A DNA stretch of 64,000 bases from Cytauxzoon felis (GCA_020283715.1 JAIQCW010000013.1:1-64000); one strand, 5' to 3'; shown: positions 11,462-23,244, counted from the stretch's first letter. The notes: a model not told the origin generated them from the sequence alone. Translations and numbers: made by a program.

Positions 11462-12764
11462 ATGATGAATTCTGATGGTAAATTTAGTATTTTCAGAAAA
11501 AAAAATTATCTTTAGGTAATGAACGCCTAAAAAATGATGACAAAGTCACAGTACCAATTGATGTATACTGTTCGCTGGTTAAATGTGCATTAAATAATAC
11601 GACTCAAGAGTCAACAAATACAAATAATAATAAAGAAAAATCTAATGATAATGATTTAAATATAAATAAAACTATACAAACTCTATTAAAAATGACAAAT
11701 AAAATTGAAAATCAAAATTCTAATGATAAAATATCAATACCAGTACCACCAAATTTACTAAAAGGTCAACTTAAAGGTGATCTCAAAAACTCTATAGATC
11801 AAGTAAAACAAGATATTCTCAATCAATACTCATTATACTATAATCTTGAAGAATATGATATTCCTACAAGACTTAATATACTATCGCAACATAATACTCC
11901 CAATAATAAAGGTATATTTAACACCCAATAGAACCAACTTTTAGAAAGATGTTTTTTGCCAAGTGTTTACCCAAGGTCCAATCGAACTCTCTTTTCCACT
12001 CGCCGTTCCACCTGAGGTCGTCTTGCAGACAGCTCTTCTAATTACCTATCTCTAAAGAGTAAAGTCACTCCCAGAGATCGTGGCCGAAGTGTAGTGATTG
12101 GACCTCAACTGGAAGTGGACTACCCGCAGCTGATCTCAGGGAAGGGGAGGGGGAAGTAAATAGAAGAGGCCTCCACGGCGAGTGGGAATAGAGGTTAATT
12201 AGACTTCGGGTGATATGGACAATGATTATCTCATTGTGTTTGTATATCGATATAATAAATTTATAGTTGAAGTGTCTAATGAAGTTGAGGGTTATAATCC
12301 ATCGACTGGTATAATTGATATGTTAAATACGTTGAAATCTAAATTTGAATATACATGTGAGAAGATTACATTATTAGAAAACGAATTGGATTCTAAAGTT
12401 AATAATCCCGATTTAAGAGAATGGCAATACTCCAGAGCATCAAAGGTATGAATAATTTACAGACGATCCACATGTCTTCCACTCGCTTCCACCAGTCTCA
12501 CTAGACTGGAGTTGAGTTGGTGAAGGTGGAGTATTATTACCTTTGGGTTATAAATTCACATTATAGGAGTTGCGTGGTCAGCGTGATATGGAGGGTATGG
12601 AAGAAATGTCTGAACATATACGTAATTTATATGGTACATTATTACATCAGGTTAAAATGAACCAAATGAAGATAGACGCATTACAAAAGAAGTTATTGGC
12701 ATATACTGCACATAATCGAATCCTATCACAACGACAACCACATGATAAACGCCTCGCATTTTAA
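11462..12764 (+). CDS. uncharacterised coiled-coil protein
   Basis: Four exons can be joined. A 16-nt first exon (MMNSDG) leads through a 38-nt intron to NERLKNDDKVTVPIDVYCSLVKC. An Asn/Lys-rich middle follows (to about 11917), then VEVSNEVEGYNPSTGIIDMLNTLKSK with a heptad-rich helix (YTCEKITLLENELDSKV). The last exon from about 12568 reads ELRGQRDMEGMEEMSEHIRN and ends in another coiled coil (MNQMKIDALQKKLLAYTAHN). All splice sites are GT-AG and phase-consistent. The helical layout recalls central-channel nucleoporins such as Nup54/Nup62 but I see no diagnostic motif. Two introns contain repeat material. Confidence 0.6.
11970..12214 (+). repeat. hairpin-module repeat, copy 9 (intron of coiled-coil gene)
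   Basis: Full copy. CTTGCAGACAGC left module, CTCT-AA-AGAG core, right arm with GATCTCAGGGAAGGGG and CCTCCACGGCGAGTGG, so its two arms come from different module versions. Confidence 0.9.
12467..12530. repeat. short hairpin, possible repeat relic (copy 10)
   Basis: Inside a 120-bp intron. CCAGTCT-CACT-AGACTGG is a perfect 7-bp stem, flanked by CCACTCGCTTCCACC and GGTGAAGGTGG. It shares the border style of the family but none of the core. Confidence 0.45.
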
Positions 12765-12784
12765 TTTTATACTCAATAAACATT

Positions 12785-13055
12785 CTAATTACCTCTCCCT
12801 CCAGCTCCCGGAGATTCGCTACGGGTCCCACCTGATGTTACAACCACTGTTCCACTCGCCGTGGTGGCCTCTTCTATTTACCTATCTCTAAAGAGTATAG
12901 CCACTCCCGGAGATCGTGGCGATGTTAGTGATTGGACCTCGAGTGGAAACCCGTAGCTGATCTCAGGGAAGCGGAGGGGAACTAAATAGAAGAGCTGTCT
13001 GCAAGACGACCTCAGGTGGAATGCCTAGTGGAAGAAGAGAGTTGGATTGTAGCTC
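12785..13055 (+). repeat. hairpin-module repeat, copy 11 (intergenic)
   Basis: Full copy between the coiled-coil gene and the SF3B1 gene, which converge. CCACTCGCCGTGGTGGCC left module, CTCT-AA-AGAG core, right arm CTGTCTGCAAG. Confidence 0.9.
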
Positions 13056-13160
13056 GTGTTGATAAATATAATGAAAATTAGATTGCGTATAAAATTAACT
13101 TTTATTAATATAGTGACAGAAATGAATTTTTATTCTTGAAAAATATTACGATTTAAATGA

Positions 13161-16100
13161 TTATATCATATATAACATCTCTTGACATTGATGACGATTC
13201 TCAATACCCTCCCTTATCAATGGATACAACGGAACCAACGCATCCTGATGACCAATATACAAATTGTTATATATACGCCAATACACCTCACGAACCTATA
13301 TCATTATTATTCATCATTATTTTATAAACCCGAGGTCTTCCACTCGTCATTCACCTGAGGTTACATTCCTGCCGTCAGCTCTCCTATTTACTTCCCCCTT
13401 CGCTTCCCTGAGATCAGCTGCGGGTAGTCCACCTGAGGTCCAATCACTACCTCTACCTTCTCTACTGCCACGATCTCTGGGAGTGGCATCACTCTTTAGA
13501 GATGGGTAAATAAAGAAGCCTCCACGGCGAGTGGAACAGTGGTTGTAACCTCAGGTGGAGAGCTGTCTGCAGGACGAAGAGAGGTTGATTAGACCTCGGG
13601 TGATGTGGATTGGATCTCGAGTGGAATCGAGTATATATTCAATATGTATATATGTTTAAATTTACCTTTCTGGCTGGGTGGAATAGTCCTTGTAGTAGGT
13701 AGTTGAAGATGATGGCGGGTCCGAGTGAGACTCTGAATCCATCGATGGCATCGAATACGGCTTGTGAGAGGTGAGGTGATGTTTCGAAGATATTTGGCCA
13801 GACATAATTGAGTAGGTGTAGTAGTGCATCTTCGCAATTGAGTCCATGTACACCGAGTGCGAGGTGTTTACAGGTCCATGCAGCTGTTTGTCTATGTACT
13901 ACATCTCTACACATTAGTGCATCTTCTAGTAGTGGTGTGACGGCATATATATAATCTTTGGCCATTTCTCCGATATATTCGAACATGAAGCACATGGCTT
14001 TGAGTATACCTGTTTGTACATTTTGATCGGGTACTTTATATTCATTCATCATTGCGGGTAATACAGAATATGGTAGGCATGTTTCTGCTACAATAGCGAT
14101 AGCGATGGTGGTACAGATTCTTAATTGTCTTTCTTGTACTTTGAGATGATTGAGTAATGTAGAGAGTACATCATGTGGTCCAATAGTTCTGGCGATATAT
14201 CCAAAAGTATTAACGGTAGCTCTTCTAATACTTTTTTTAGTAGCTTTTAAAAGATCTAATAGATCGAAACAGATTCTATCCCATTCTTTAGGTGATACAA
14301 GATCACCACCACGATCAGCTATTCTACCTATTAATTCGATAACATTTTCTTGTACTTTTTCATGTCTATTTTTAAGTATAGGTGTAAGTCTAGGTAATAG
14401 ATCTTTAATAGGTGGTGTCATTTGTTGCATACCAACAACAGATACAATAGATTTTAATGCACCTAAAATAGAACCTAAGACTTCAGGATATTCTTCACCT
14501 AGATATTCATATAAATATAAACCTAAATGTGATAACATTTGTTCTTCACCACATATTTTCATAATAGTAGCAATTTTTGATATTAAATCAGCAGCTTGTT
14601 GTCTAGTTCTAGCTGATTGTGTACCTAATCTCCATCTAATAAGACCAGTAATTTGTGGTAGATAAGGTCTAACTCTAATACCTAATGCATGTACTAATGT
14701 ACCAAATGAATCTAATAATGCACCAGAATCATCAGATGCTTGTTCTTGAAATGCATATAACATACCATCAACTAATAATTCTTCTAATCTTTGATCTAAT
14801 TCATTTAATTCAATAGATTTATTATCATCTGAAGTAGAACAAGATTGTATTAATACAGCTTCAATAGCTTGTGCAACCATTCTTCTAAATGGTTCAGATG
14901 GATCTTTTAAATCATCAACTAAACGATTTAATACTTCATTACAACCAACTTTTGAAGCAATTTCTACAGTAGTTTCAACAAGTATTTCAGAATTTTTTTT
15001 ATCTAATGAATTACGTACTATCCAAAATTTATTAAAAAATGGTGTTAATATTTCATTTTTTATATAATCAGCTTCAACACCTTCTGTAGATACACATTGT
15101 CTAACAACTTTTAATACTATATGTTTCATTTCTTCATCTGGTGTTGAAAATTCATTTATTAATATTAACATAACCTCTCTTGTATAATAATTTGCATAAT
15201 ATGGATCCATTAATGGTATTATCATACCTATAGCTTTTAAAAATGCAGCTAAACCTTTACCTTTATGTTCTGTTATACCTTTCCATAATGGTCTTAATAC
15301 ACAATCAAATGCTTCTATACCATATGGTGCTGATGCTTCTGCTAATGCTGCTAATGCTAATGCTGTTATTGTTCTTACTTTTTGTTGTTCATCTTGTAAA
15401 CCATGTGATATTATCTCTACTAATTGTCTTAAATGTGGTAATATTGCACAACCCATCAATATTGATATCTGTTGTACTATTTTTATACCTGTATGTCTAG
15501 CTTGCCAACTTTTTTTTGATTGACATACAGCTTTTAAAAATAATATCAATGATGGTATACCTACTGCTGATGCAACTACAGCAAATGCTCTTGCTGTTGT
15601 ATTCCTAACATATTCATCTGGATGATCAATATCTGGTCTCATTGTACCTATCATTGTAGCTAAACCAGCTGCTTTAGATAAATTTGATATAATCTCTCTA
15701 CCTTCAACACGTGCATAATAATCCTCATCTATTAATAATGGTTCTATTACAACTAATATCTTATGAACATATGGTCTAACTTGATCCTCTAATTTATATA
15801 ATATCCTATCAATCACTTTAACCATCAAATGCCTCTCTTGATCTTCTAATGTACTCTGCATCATTAATGGTAATATCTGATTAAATAATGGACCTGGACC
15901 AAATTCACGAGCTTTAGATGTTAATAAACGTAATGCTTGCCTTCTTAATGGTGGTGTACCATTCTTTACTTTCAATAATAATGCTAATATCCTACGCTCC
16001 GTTATCTCATCTGCAGTCAAATCCTCCTCAGTAGCATCATCAAATAATTTACCAAAAAAATGCTGATCCTCAGCCTTAATTTCAACATCCTGTAATAATG

Positions 16101-16999
16101 ATGGAGTACCAGGTATATCATATGGTTTACGACCATCCTCTTGTATTATAAATGATGGAGTAGACATACCAAACATCGAACCCTGTTTACGATATGGTTT
16201 ATAATCTGCTGGTGGCTGCACTATTTCATAATCTTCAACTGGTAATAACTCATCCAATTCTTCATCAGTCAAATAACGATTCCTATCATCTAAACTAGGT
16301 TGTATTCTAAATTTACCAGCAGCTGTTGCTTCACCAAATAATGGAGTCATAGGTGTCATCATACCATATCCTATAAATATAATTTATAATTTTATAAAAT
16401 TTATACAATAGAATCTATATATATAAAATAAACATACCTGTCATACCATATGGAGTTACACCGGGCGTCTGAGCTTCCATAGCAGGTGTTTTATCCCATC
16501 TAGATGTCCTCTTTTTAGTCAAATCAGGTGTTTCACCAAAAGCCGGGGTTTCACCAAATCCAGGAGTACCATCTATCATCGGTGTAGTGCCATTCATATC
16601 AGATGATGTTATATCATCCCATTTATCAACATCACTCATCTTAGATGTACGCCTTCTAGACTTTTTACCCTCATTTATTATCTCATTCAATTCATTCGTC
16701 ATACCATGCTTAGATATATGACGACTAATCTCAACACGTTGACGCTCTATATCCGTCTCCTTCATAATATCAGCATAACTCCTCTCATCCGGAGCAGGAG
16801 TAGCATCAGAAAAAGGATCAAAACGCTCCGGAGATAATTTAGCCTTTAAACGCTGCTTGCGATAACCATCCTCCCTACTATAAATACTCTTATCCTTAAC
16901 AATACGATCATCAATCTCTGGCAATTCACCATCATCAGAAGCATCCTCATCAACTCCTGATGAAATATACAAATTATTATCATTCCTATCACTATCCAT
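13161..16999 (-). CDS. SF3B1: splicing factor 3B subunit 1 (SF3B1/SAP155)
   Basis: Largest SF3b subunit of U2 snRNP; its HEAT repeats clamp the branch-site helix. Exon 1 (16999-about 16437) starts [13 protein letters not shown] and holds the [11 protein letters not shown] motif, a [14 protein letters not shown] stretch and [10 protein letters not shown], the U2AF-homology-motif-binding type of N-terminus. After a short intron the 2.7-kb exon 2 begins [14 protein letters not shown] and covers [11 protein letters not shown], then about 20 HEAT repeats ([76 protein letters not shown]). It ends at FHPARK. The last exon reads [20 protein letters not shown] to the stop at 13161. Very highly conserved. 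The one large intron holds a repeat copy; the long exon holds none. Confidence 0.95.
13330..13625 (-). repeat. hairpin-module repeat, copy 12 (SF3B1 intron)
   Basis: Full copy, sense to SF3B1, between FHPARK and VREVYW. CCACGATCTCTGGGAGTGG and CTCTTTAGAGATGGG core; arms CTGCCGTCAGC and CTGTCTGCAGGAC. Extra GACCTCGGGTGATGTGG border at the right end. Confidence 0.9.
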
Positions 17000-17054
17000 A
17001 ATATATAAATTTAATTAATATACATTCAACAAATATAAATTATAATAAATATAC

Positions 17055-17765
17055 TCATACTTTATGTGGCTCTATCAAACTACCATCAATCTCAATCATA
17101 ATTACTACATAAATATATCAATATACATATCAAATTATTTTAATTCAATCATAAAATGATACCTTCTTCGATGTCAAGTACTCAAATTTACCCTTATACT
17201 GACGCTTACGATGTCTCTCGTTCGGTAGTAAACAATAACGAGGAGGATCATAACCTTCACAAGACAATGGTGGTATACGTACCTAATTAATAAAATTAAT
17301 AAACATATATCTAGTTTGTATCCAAAAGAATGTATTGAGTGATCCACCTAATGTTGAATCTACCGCAGGTCCACCCCTCTCTTCGTCTTGCAGACAGCTT
17401 CTCTATTTACCTTTCTCTAAAGAGTAAAGCCACTCCCGGAGATCGTGGCGGAAGTGTAGTGATGTAACCTCAAGTGGTCCTGGAAGCGATCTATGGGAGC
17501 TGGAAGGGGAGCTAAAAGGAAGAGCTGTCTGCAAGACACATCAGGTCGACAGGCAAGACGAGTCGCTTTAATATATATGCAAACATACTTGTCCTTTATC
17601 CCATACGAGTGTTCCTTTTTTAATTGCTTTGATATATTTTTTCCTTATACTAAGCCTATTGTAATGCTGTTGTAGTATGGAGACTGAATTATTATGTGTA
17701 GCAAAATTTTTACAGAAAATGGTAAAAATGGTATTTCTAAGATTAATAAAATTAATGTTTAACAT
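17055..17765 (-). CDS. small basic protein, probably mitochondrial (unrecognised)
   Basis: Three exons join to about 115 residues. Exon 1 (17765-about 17589) reads MLNINFINLRNTIFTIFCKNFATHN, a likely mitochondrial presequence, then IRKKYIKAIKKGTLVWDKGQ. After an intron carrying a repeat comes VRIPPLSCEGYDPPRYCLLP and NERHRKRQYKGKFEYLTSKK, and a short last exon IMIEIDGSLIEPHKV ends at 17055. Short, basic and presequence-bearing, it fits a mitochondrial ribosomal protein, but I recognise no family. The exon chain is phase-consistent, which supports a real gene. It lies directly upstream of SF3B1 on the same strand with only about 55 bp between. Confidence 0.55.
17342..17562 (+). repeat. hairpin-module repeat, copy 13 (intron)
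   Basis: Full copy, antisense to its host. GTCT-TGC-AGAC hairpin at 17385-17395, CTCT-AA-AGAG core, right arm GATCTATGGGAGCTGG and CTGTCTGCAAGAC. Confidence 0.88.
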
Positions 17766-18060
17766 TTCCTAATGGATTATTTATAAATAATTGCTGTGTC
17801 TTTATGATATAATCCTTATAATGCGGAGTGATAAGGAGTGATCAAATAGCCCTTGAAAAGACAATCGAATGCTTAAAATTTAATACTGAAAATTAAATCC
17901 ACCTTTTAAAGAACTCCTGCGATTAATAATATTACCATTTTTAAATACATGTTATAGGTACTTGTTACCGTGTATCATATATATATATATGTGGCATGTC
18001 TCCAATATACTAGAAGGATTATTACGGTAATAAATAAATTTATTATTTAAATAGGTAAAG

Positions 18061-21000
18061 ATGAGTCATTTAATGAATTTACCGATAGTTTTATTAAAGG
18101 AAGGTACAGATACATCACAGGGTAGAGCACAAATTATCAGTAACATCAATGCATGTCAAGTCATTGTAGATTGCGTTAAGACTACACTCGGTATATTTAA
18201 TAAATCAAAATATAATAATTTCATTTATAAATTTAGGCCCTAGAGGTATGGATAAATTAATCCATACTGAAAATGATGTTACCATTACAAACGATGGAGC
18301 CACCGTACTCAAACTACTAGATGTAGCACATCCCGCTGCATCCGTACTTGTAGATATTGCTAAATCACAAGATGATGAAGTATGTTTACCTTAAAAACTA
18401 GTTTTCCATAGGATATATGACCTACGTTTCCAATACCTCATCTGTTCCCATTAGCCGAGGTACAGTCTTCTTTCGTTCCACTCGCCGTGGTGGCTTCTTC
18501 TATTTATCTATCTCTAAAGAGTAGTGCCACTCCCGGAGATCGTGGCGAGGTTGAAGTGTAATGATCTAACCTCAAGTGGAACCCGTAGCTGATCTCAGGG
18601 AAGCGGAGGGGGAAATAAATAGAAGAAGCCTCCACGGCGAGTGGGATCGACCTTGGCTGGAATAGTAGTTATAATATTTGATATATATAATTATATTATA
18701 GGTTGGTGATGGTACTACTTCGGTTACAGTATTGGCTGGTGAATTATTATCTGAAGCGAAAACATTTATATCTGAGGGTATAAGTCCACAGACAATTATT
18801 AAATATTATCGTGAAGCTTGCCATTTAGCATTAGAAACCATTGATGGTATATCCGTCAATCTCTCCAATAAATCAGAACAGTATGTTTATTATCTCATCT
18901 TCATTCATCTTAATTGCCCCTCCACTCGAGGTCCAATCCAACTACTTATCCCACTCGCCGTGGAGGCTTTCCTTATTTAGTTGTCCCTCCGCTTCCCTGA
19001 GATCAGCTACGGGTTTTCCACTCGAGGTTACATCCATACCTTCTCCACCGCCACGATCTCTGGGAGTGGCATTACCGTTTACGGGGAGGTAATTAGAATA
19101 GCTGTCTGCAAGACGAAATGAGGTGGATTGGACCTCGTGTGGAATGTATAGTGTAAGACAATGATGTATTAATGTGTGGATGATATATATTTTTATAGGG
19201 AAAAGCGTGAATTATTGTTAAAATGTGCTGAGACGACATTGAATTCAAAATTAGTATCGGGTCATAAGAAATTTTTTGCTAAGATGGTGGTTGATGCGGT
19301 TGGATTATTAGATGATGATTTGGATTTGGATATGATTGGTATAAAGAAAGTTACTGGTGGATCATGTACTGATTCTATGCTTATACGTGGTGTTGCATTT
19401 TAAAAAAACATTTAGTTATGCTGGTGCTGAACAACAACCAAAAAAATTTAATAATCCTAAAATACTTTTACTTAATCTTGAACTTGAACTTAAAGCTGAA
19501 AAAGAAAATGCAGAAATATTAATAGATGATCCAGAGGTATTAATTAATTTAATATATTTATTATTCATTTATTTTATTAGCAATACCAATCAATCGTAGA
19601 TGCCGAATGGAATATCATCAATGAAAAATTAGAAAAAATTGCCAATCTTAATGTTAATGTAGTCCTATCCAAATTACCAATCGGTGATGTCGCAACACAA
19701 TACTTCGCCGGTATGTTTACACGAACGATTGTATAGAGATTTCCACCTAAGGTTACAACCACCGTTGGTCTTGCAGACAGCTCTTCTAATTACCTCCCCG
19801 TAAACGGTATATCCACTCCCAGAGATCGTGGCAAAAGTAGAGGTACAGAAGATGTAACCTCGAGTGGAACCCGCGGCTGATCTCAGGGAAGCGAAGGGGG
19901 AAGTAAATAGAAGAGGCCGTCTGCAAGACCAACGGTTGTTGTAACCTCAGGTGGAGAGCTGTCTGCAATATGACCTACGGTCAATTGAATTGTTGATTGA
20001 TAATGTAGAATTTATTGTTATTTTTATGACTATTATATATTATTATATAGATCGTAATATATTTTGTGCTGGAAGAGTTGAACAGAGTGATCTTATAAGA
20101 ACCGCTAAAGCTACCGGTGCCGCTATTCAAACCACCGTCAATGGTGTATCTTCAGATGTATTAGGTACGTAATCACAAAATATAAAATCAATCAACATTT
20201 ACTATACCATTTTATCCTTAACATCCAAGGTAATCCTACTCTTCATTCCACCTTCTCTTCCACCTGAACTCCAATCCAACTCTCTTGGTCTTGCAGACAG
20301 CTCTTTTAATTACCTATCTCTAAAGAGTAAAGCCACTCCCAGAGATCGTGGCAGAGGTGTAATGATTGGACCTCGAGTGGAACCTGGAAGCGATCTACGG
20401 GAAGCGGAGGGGGAAGTAAATAGAAGAGCTGTCTGCAAGACGAAGATAGGTGGATTGGACCTCGAGTGGATTGGATTGTGTATTGTAGGGATGGATATAT
20501 TTTATTGGATATAAATATATTTTTATTTAGGTACATGTGGTGAATTTGAGGAGGTTCAGATAGGTGGTGAGCGTTTTAATATATTTCGTGATTGTGAGAT
20601 GACAAAGAGTGCTACATTGATATTGAGGGGTGGTGCTCAACAATTTATAGATGAATCTGAGCGTTCATTACATGATGCTATAATGATTGTACGTCGTGCT
20701 ACGAATACAAATTCAATTGTTGGTGGTGGAGGTGCAATAGAGATGGAATTGAGTAAAATATTGAGAGAGTATAGTTTATCAATAGCTGGTAAACAACAAT
20801 TGGTTATAAATGCATTTGCTAGAGCACTTGAATGTATACCTAGGAATTTGGCACAAAATTCAGGTTATAATTCTACAGATATATTAAGTAAATTAAGAAG
20901 AGAACACGCATTATCTAAAGATGATAAGACGGTTTGGTATGGTGTTAATTGTATTAATGGTGGTATTTGTGATTCATTTGTTGAATGTATATGGGAACCA

Positions 21001-21132
21001 TCCATTGTTAAAAAAAATGCATTATATTCTGCTACTGAAGCTGCATGTCTAGTATTATCAATAGATGAAACCATTAAACATTCCTCAAGTCAAGATCAAA
21101 GGTTACAAAATGCACTACCAGGACAATCATAA
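18061..21132 (+). CDS. CCT7: CCT7, T-complex chaperonin subunit eta
   Basis: Subunit of the cytosolic TRiC/CCT chaperonin that folds actin and tubulin. Seven exons: 18061-18190, 18237-18379, 18702-18880, 19199-19536, 19581-19710, 20051-20164, 20531-21132. Markers in order: [18 protein letters not shown] (eta-specific N-terminus), [39 protein letters not shown] (nucleotide binding), [75 protein letters not shown]. The reading frame breaks at 19398-19401, where four T residues stand before seven A (GVAF then KKTFSYAG needs three). This is one extra base: either an assembly indel, a real mutation or a +1 frameshift. Four of the six introns hold repeats. Confidence 0.95.
18452..18660 (+). repeat. 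hairpin-module repeat, copy 14 (CCT7 intron 2)
   Basis: Sense copy. CCACTCGCCGTGGTGGC, CTCT-AA-AGAG core, right arm CCTCCACGGCGAGTGG, so left and right arms match each other. About 70 bp of AT-rich intron remains on the left and 40 on the right. Confidence 0.9.
18919..19144 (-). repeat. hairpin-module repeat, copy 15 (CCT7 intron 3)
   Basis: Antisense copy. The core is the ACCGTTTACGGGG version, the complement of CCGT-AA-ACGG. CCACTCGCCGTGGAGG on the left and CTGTCTGCAAGAC on the right. Confidence 0.9.
19741..19968 (+). repeat. hairpin-module repeat, copy 16 (CCT7 intron 5)
   Basis: Sense copy. CCGT-AA-ACGG core after CTAATTACCTCC. Both arms carry the CTTGCAGAC/GTCTGCAAG pair plus ACCGTTGGTC/GACCAACGG, so the outer arms pair for about 40 bp. 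Confidence 0.9.
20246..20471 (+). repeat. hairpin-module repeat, copy 17 (CCT7 intron 6)
   Basis: Sense copy with matching arms (CTTGCAGACAGCTC and GAGCTGTCTGCAAG) and a CTCT-AA-AGAG core. The right arm uses the GCGATCTACGGGAAGCGG version. Confidence 0.9.
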
Positions 21133-21200
21133 ATACTTCACTTACTAAATCAATCTTATAACATTATATATTACATTGTCCCAAAGAAAGAAGCTTCTAC

Positions 21201-21590
21201 TCCACTCGAAGTCCAATCCAACTCTCCTTCCACACGCCATTCCACCTGAGGTTACAACCTTGTCTTCGTCCTGCCGTCAGCTTCTCTATTTACCTATCTC
21301 TAAAGAGTATAGCCACTCCCAGAGATCGTGGCGAAGTTAATGAGATCAGGAAATGTCTACCCGGAAGAACGAAGGACATCAACCCCTAAGAACAGGAATT
21401 CTACCCGGAGGAACAAAAAAAGTTTAACCCGAAGATCATGAAGTAATGATTGGACCTCAAGCGGACTACCCGCAGCTGATCTCAGGGAAGCGGAGGGGGA
21501 AGTAAAAGGAAGAGGCTTCACGCCTAGTGGAAAAACCTCAGGTGGAGTGCTGTCTGCAAGACCAACGGTTGAGGTAACGTCGTGTGGAAT
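21201..21590 (+). repeat. hairpin-module repeat, copy 18 (intergenic, with GAAGAAC units)
   Basis: Full copy between CCT7 and a FAINT gene. After the core it carries an inserted run of short units alternating ACCCGGAAGAAC and ACCCCTAAGAAC (about 21350-21440) before the right arm. Confidence 0.9.
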
Positions 21591-21636
21591 GAGTGGATAT
21601 ATATGGTGTATATAGTAATGGTAGTAGATTATGTGA

Positions 21637-23244
21637 TTATGATTTTCTACGTTTTCGACTATATGCTTCATCTAACTTCTTCAATATTTGATAAAATTCT
21701 TCATCTTTTATTTCAATCCAGTTGCCTTCATTTAAAGCTTTAAAATAATGAAATCCATATGTAGAATTACTTGAAATAAATAATTGTACTAAAACTTTAT
21801 CACCAGATTCATCTAAATAAATTGTAGTATCTATACATTGTTTTGTTAAATCATTACTTTCCCAAATTTTAAATTGACCAGCTACTACTTTTGATATATA
21901 CATTTCATCCTTTGGTGTAAGTATTATACTTTTTGTACCATATGGATGATGATTATAAATTGCAAACCTTTCTAGATCTTCTTCATCTTCTATATCTAAT
22001 TTATATTCTTTTTCAACTCTTATATTTAATTTTTTATATTCATCTTCAGTTAACTCATCCCATAGATGTGTTATATATTCTAGACCTACATTATCATCAC
22101 CACCATATGCAGTAGCACCAGTATGTTGTCTTACCGGCATACCCATATCCAACATTGGTCCTTCACCAACTGAGCTAGCTGTTGGTGTTCTTTCAGGATC
22201 ATCTACAGGCGCTTCTACATCTCCACCAACAGCTCCTTCATTTACATCTCCCTCCGCTTCCATGGGATCATCTACATGCACTCCACCTGATGTTGAATCC
22301 TCCTCCTCCTCCTCCTCCTCCTCTCCACCTCCACGATCTCCGGGAGTGGCTCTACCCTTCAGGGATAGCAAATTGGAAGAGCTGTCTGCAGGACGAGGAG
22401 ATCTGTAATCAGGACGACCTCTGGTGTTGGACCTCTCTGCATGATGATAAGAGGTGGATGGACCTTCATCATCATATCCGCCTACAGCACCTTTTAATTC
22501 TTCATTTTCGGTATCATTGTCTCTTTGTGATACATCAATGATACGATCGATAGATCTTTTGACATAGTATTTTTTATACATGCTGCTACCATGTTTAATA
22601 TATAATAATAATAGATAATGTTCTTGTCTTATACAGCTTATGATTAATTTTTTACAAATTTCACCATTTATAGAATTCCATATAGTAATAGGTCCATCTA
22701 CAATTTCAGATAAAAAGAATGATGGTATAATTCTAAATGTATAGATATGATTACCGAATTCTGTAACAATTAGACTTTTAAATGCGATATAATTTGTATC
22801 ATCTTGTAAATTGAATCTTCTTTCAAATAATAATCGATTCATACCACGTGAATATTGAATATATGTAATTTGTGTCCAGTAGTTATCTTCTTTAGGTCTA
22901 CTAAAATATATATATCTAGATTCAGCACCATCAATTTCAAAATACATAAACATATCTTTACTAATATGCCTATATAATGATACAGCTAAACATCTTACAT
23001 TATTATTATTTGCTTCCCATAAAAGTTGTTGTTTATCAGTAACTCTAAGTATTATACAGCCATCTATTGGAATATAACGTAATCTAGTAGAATATTCTGT
23101 TGCATACGTTATTACAGTTATATAATCACTAGGAAATGCAACATCTAATACTATACCGATGTAATTACAATCACATTTATTATAGCCAAATATAGCTACA
23201 AATATTATAACATTTATTATGATTTTATTGATAAAATTTAACAT
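21637..23244 (-). CDS. secreted FAINT-domain protein with repeat-derived linker
   Basis: 535 residues, single exon. Residues 1-26 (MLNFINKIIINVIIFVAIFGYNKCDC) are a signal peptide. FAINT-like units occupy about 27-130, 135-235 (FFLSEIVDGPITIWNSINGE) and 355-520 (MYISKVVAGQFKIWESNDL, FHYFKALNEGNWIEI). Between the second and third units (about residues 270-345) the gene reads through a repeat copy in frame: [23 protein letters not shown], a run of Glu, TSGGVHVDDPMEAEGDVNEGA. The C-terminus is basic (SRKRRKS). Host-parasite role is unknown. The insertion falls in a linker and leaves the domains intact, which fits a tolerated or useful insertion. Confidence 0.85.
   Translation of the reverse strand: MLNFINKIIINVIIFVAIFGYNKCDCNYIGIVLDVAFPSDYITVITYATEYSTRLRYIPIDGCIILRVTDKQQLLWEANNNNVRCLAVSLYRHISKDMFMYFEIDGAESRYIYFSRPKEDNYWTQITYIQYSRGMNRLLFERRFNLQDDTNYIAFKSLIVTEFGNHIYTFRIIPSFFLSEIVDGPITIWNSINGEICKKLIISCIRQEHYLLLLYIKHGSSMYKKYYVKRSIDRIIDVSQRDNDTENEELKGAVGGYDDEGPSTSYHHAERSNTRGRPDYRSPRPADSSSNLLSLKGRATPGDRGGGEEEEEEEEDSTSGGVHVDDPMEAEGDVNEGAVGGDVEAPVDDPERTPTASSVGEGPMLDMGMPVRQHTGATAYGGDDNVGLEYITHLWDELTEDEYKKLNIRVEKEYKLDIEDEEDLERFAIYNHHPYGTKSIILTPKDEMYISKVVAGQFKIWESNDLTKQCIDTTIYLDESGDKVLVQLFISSNSTYGFHYFKALNEGNWIEIKDEEFYQILKKLDEAYSRKRRKS
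22235..22440 (-). repeat. hairpin-module repeat, copy 19 (inside FAINT coding sequence)
   Basis: Sense to the gene and fully open in frame. Core stem is the CCCT-GA-AGGG version (22355-22364 on the + strand as CCCTTCAGGG). A CTC triplet run (22300-22324) has expanded inside the copy and codes for poly-Glu. Confidence 0.85.

Noticed and set aside
14150..14665. Plus-strand frame inside SF3B1
   Set aside because: It is antisense to a highly conserved exon and has low-complexity content: a shadow frame. The same applies to the plus-strand frame at 15243-15500.
18379..18701. Repeat as a de novo intron (introner)
   Set aside because: AT-rich intron remnants flank the repeat on both sides, and repeat ends do not coincide with the splice sites, so insertion into an existing intron is simpler.
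19392..19415. A 24-nt GT-AG intron in CCT7
   Set aside because: It would remove the conserved VAFKKTFS segment. A one-base indel explains the frame break better.
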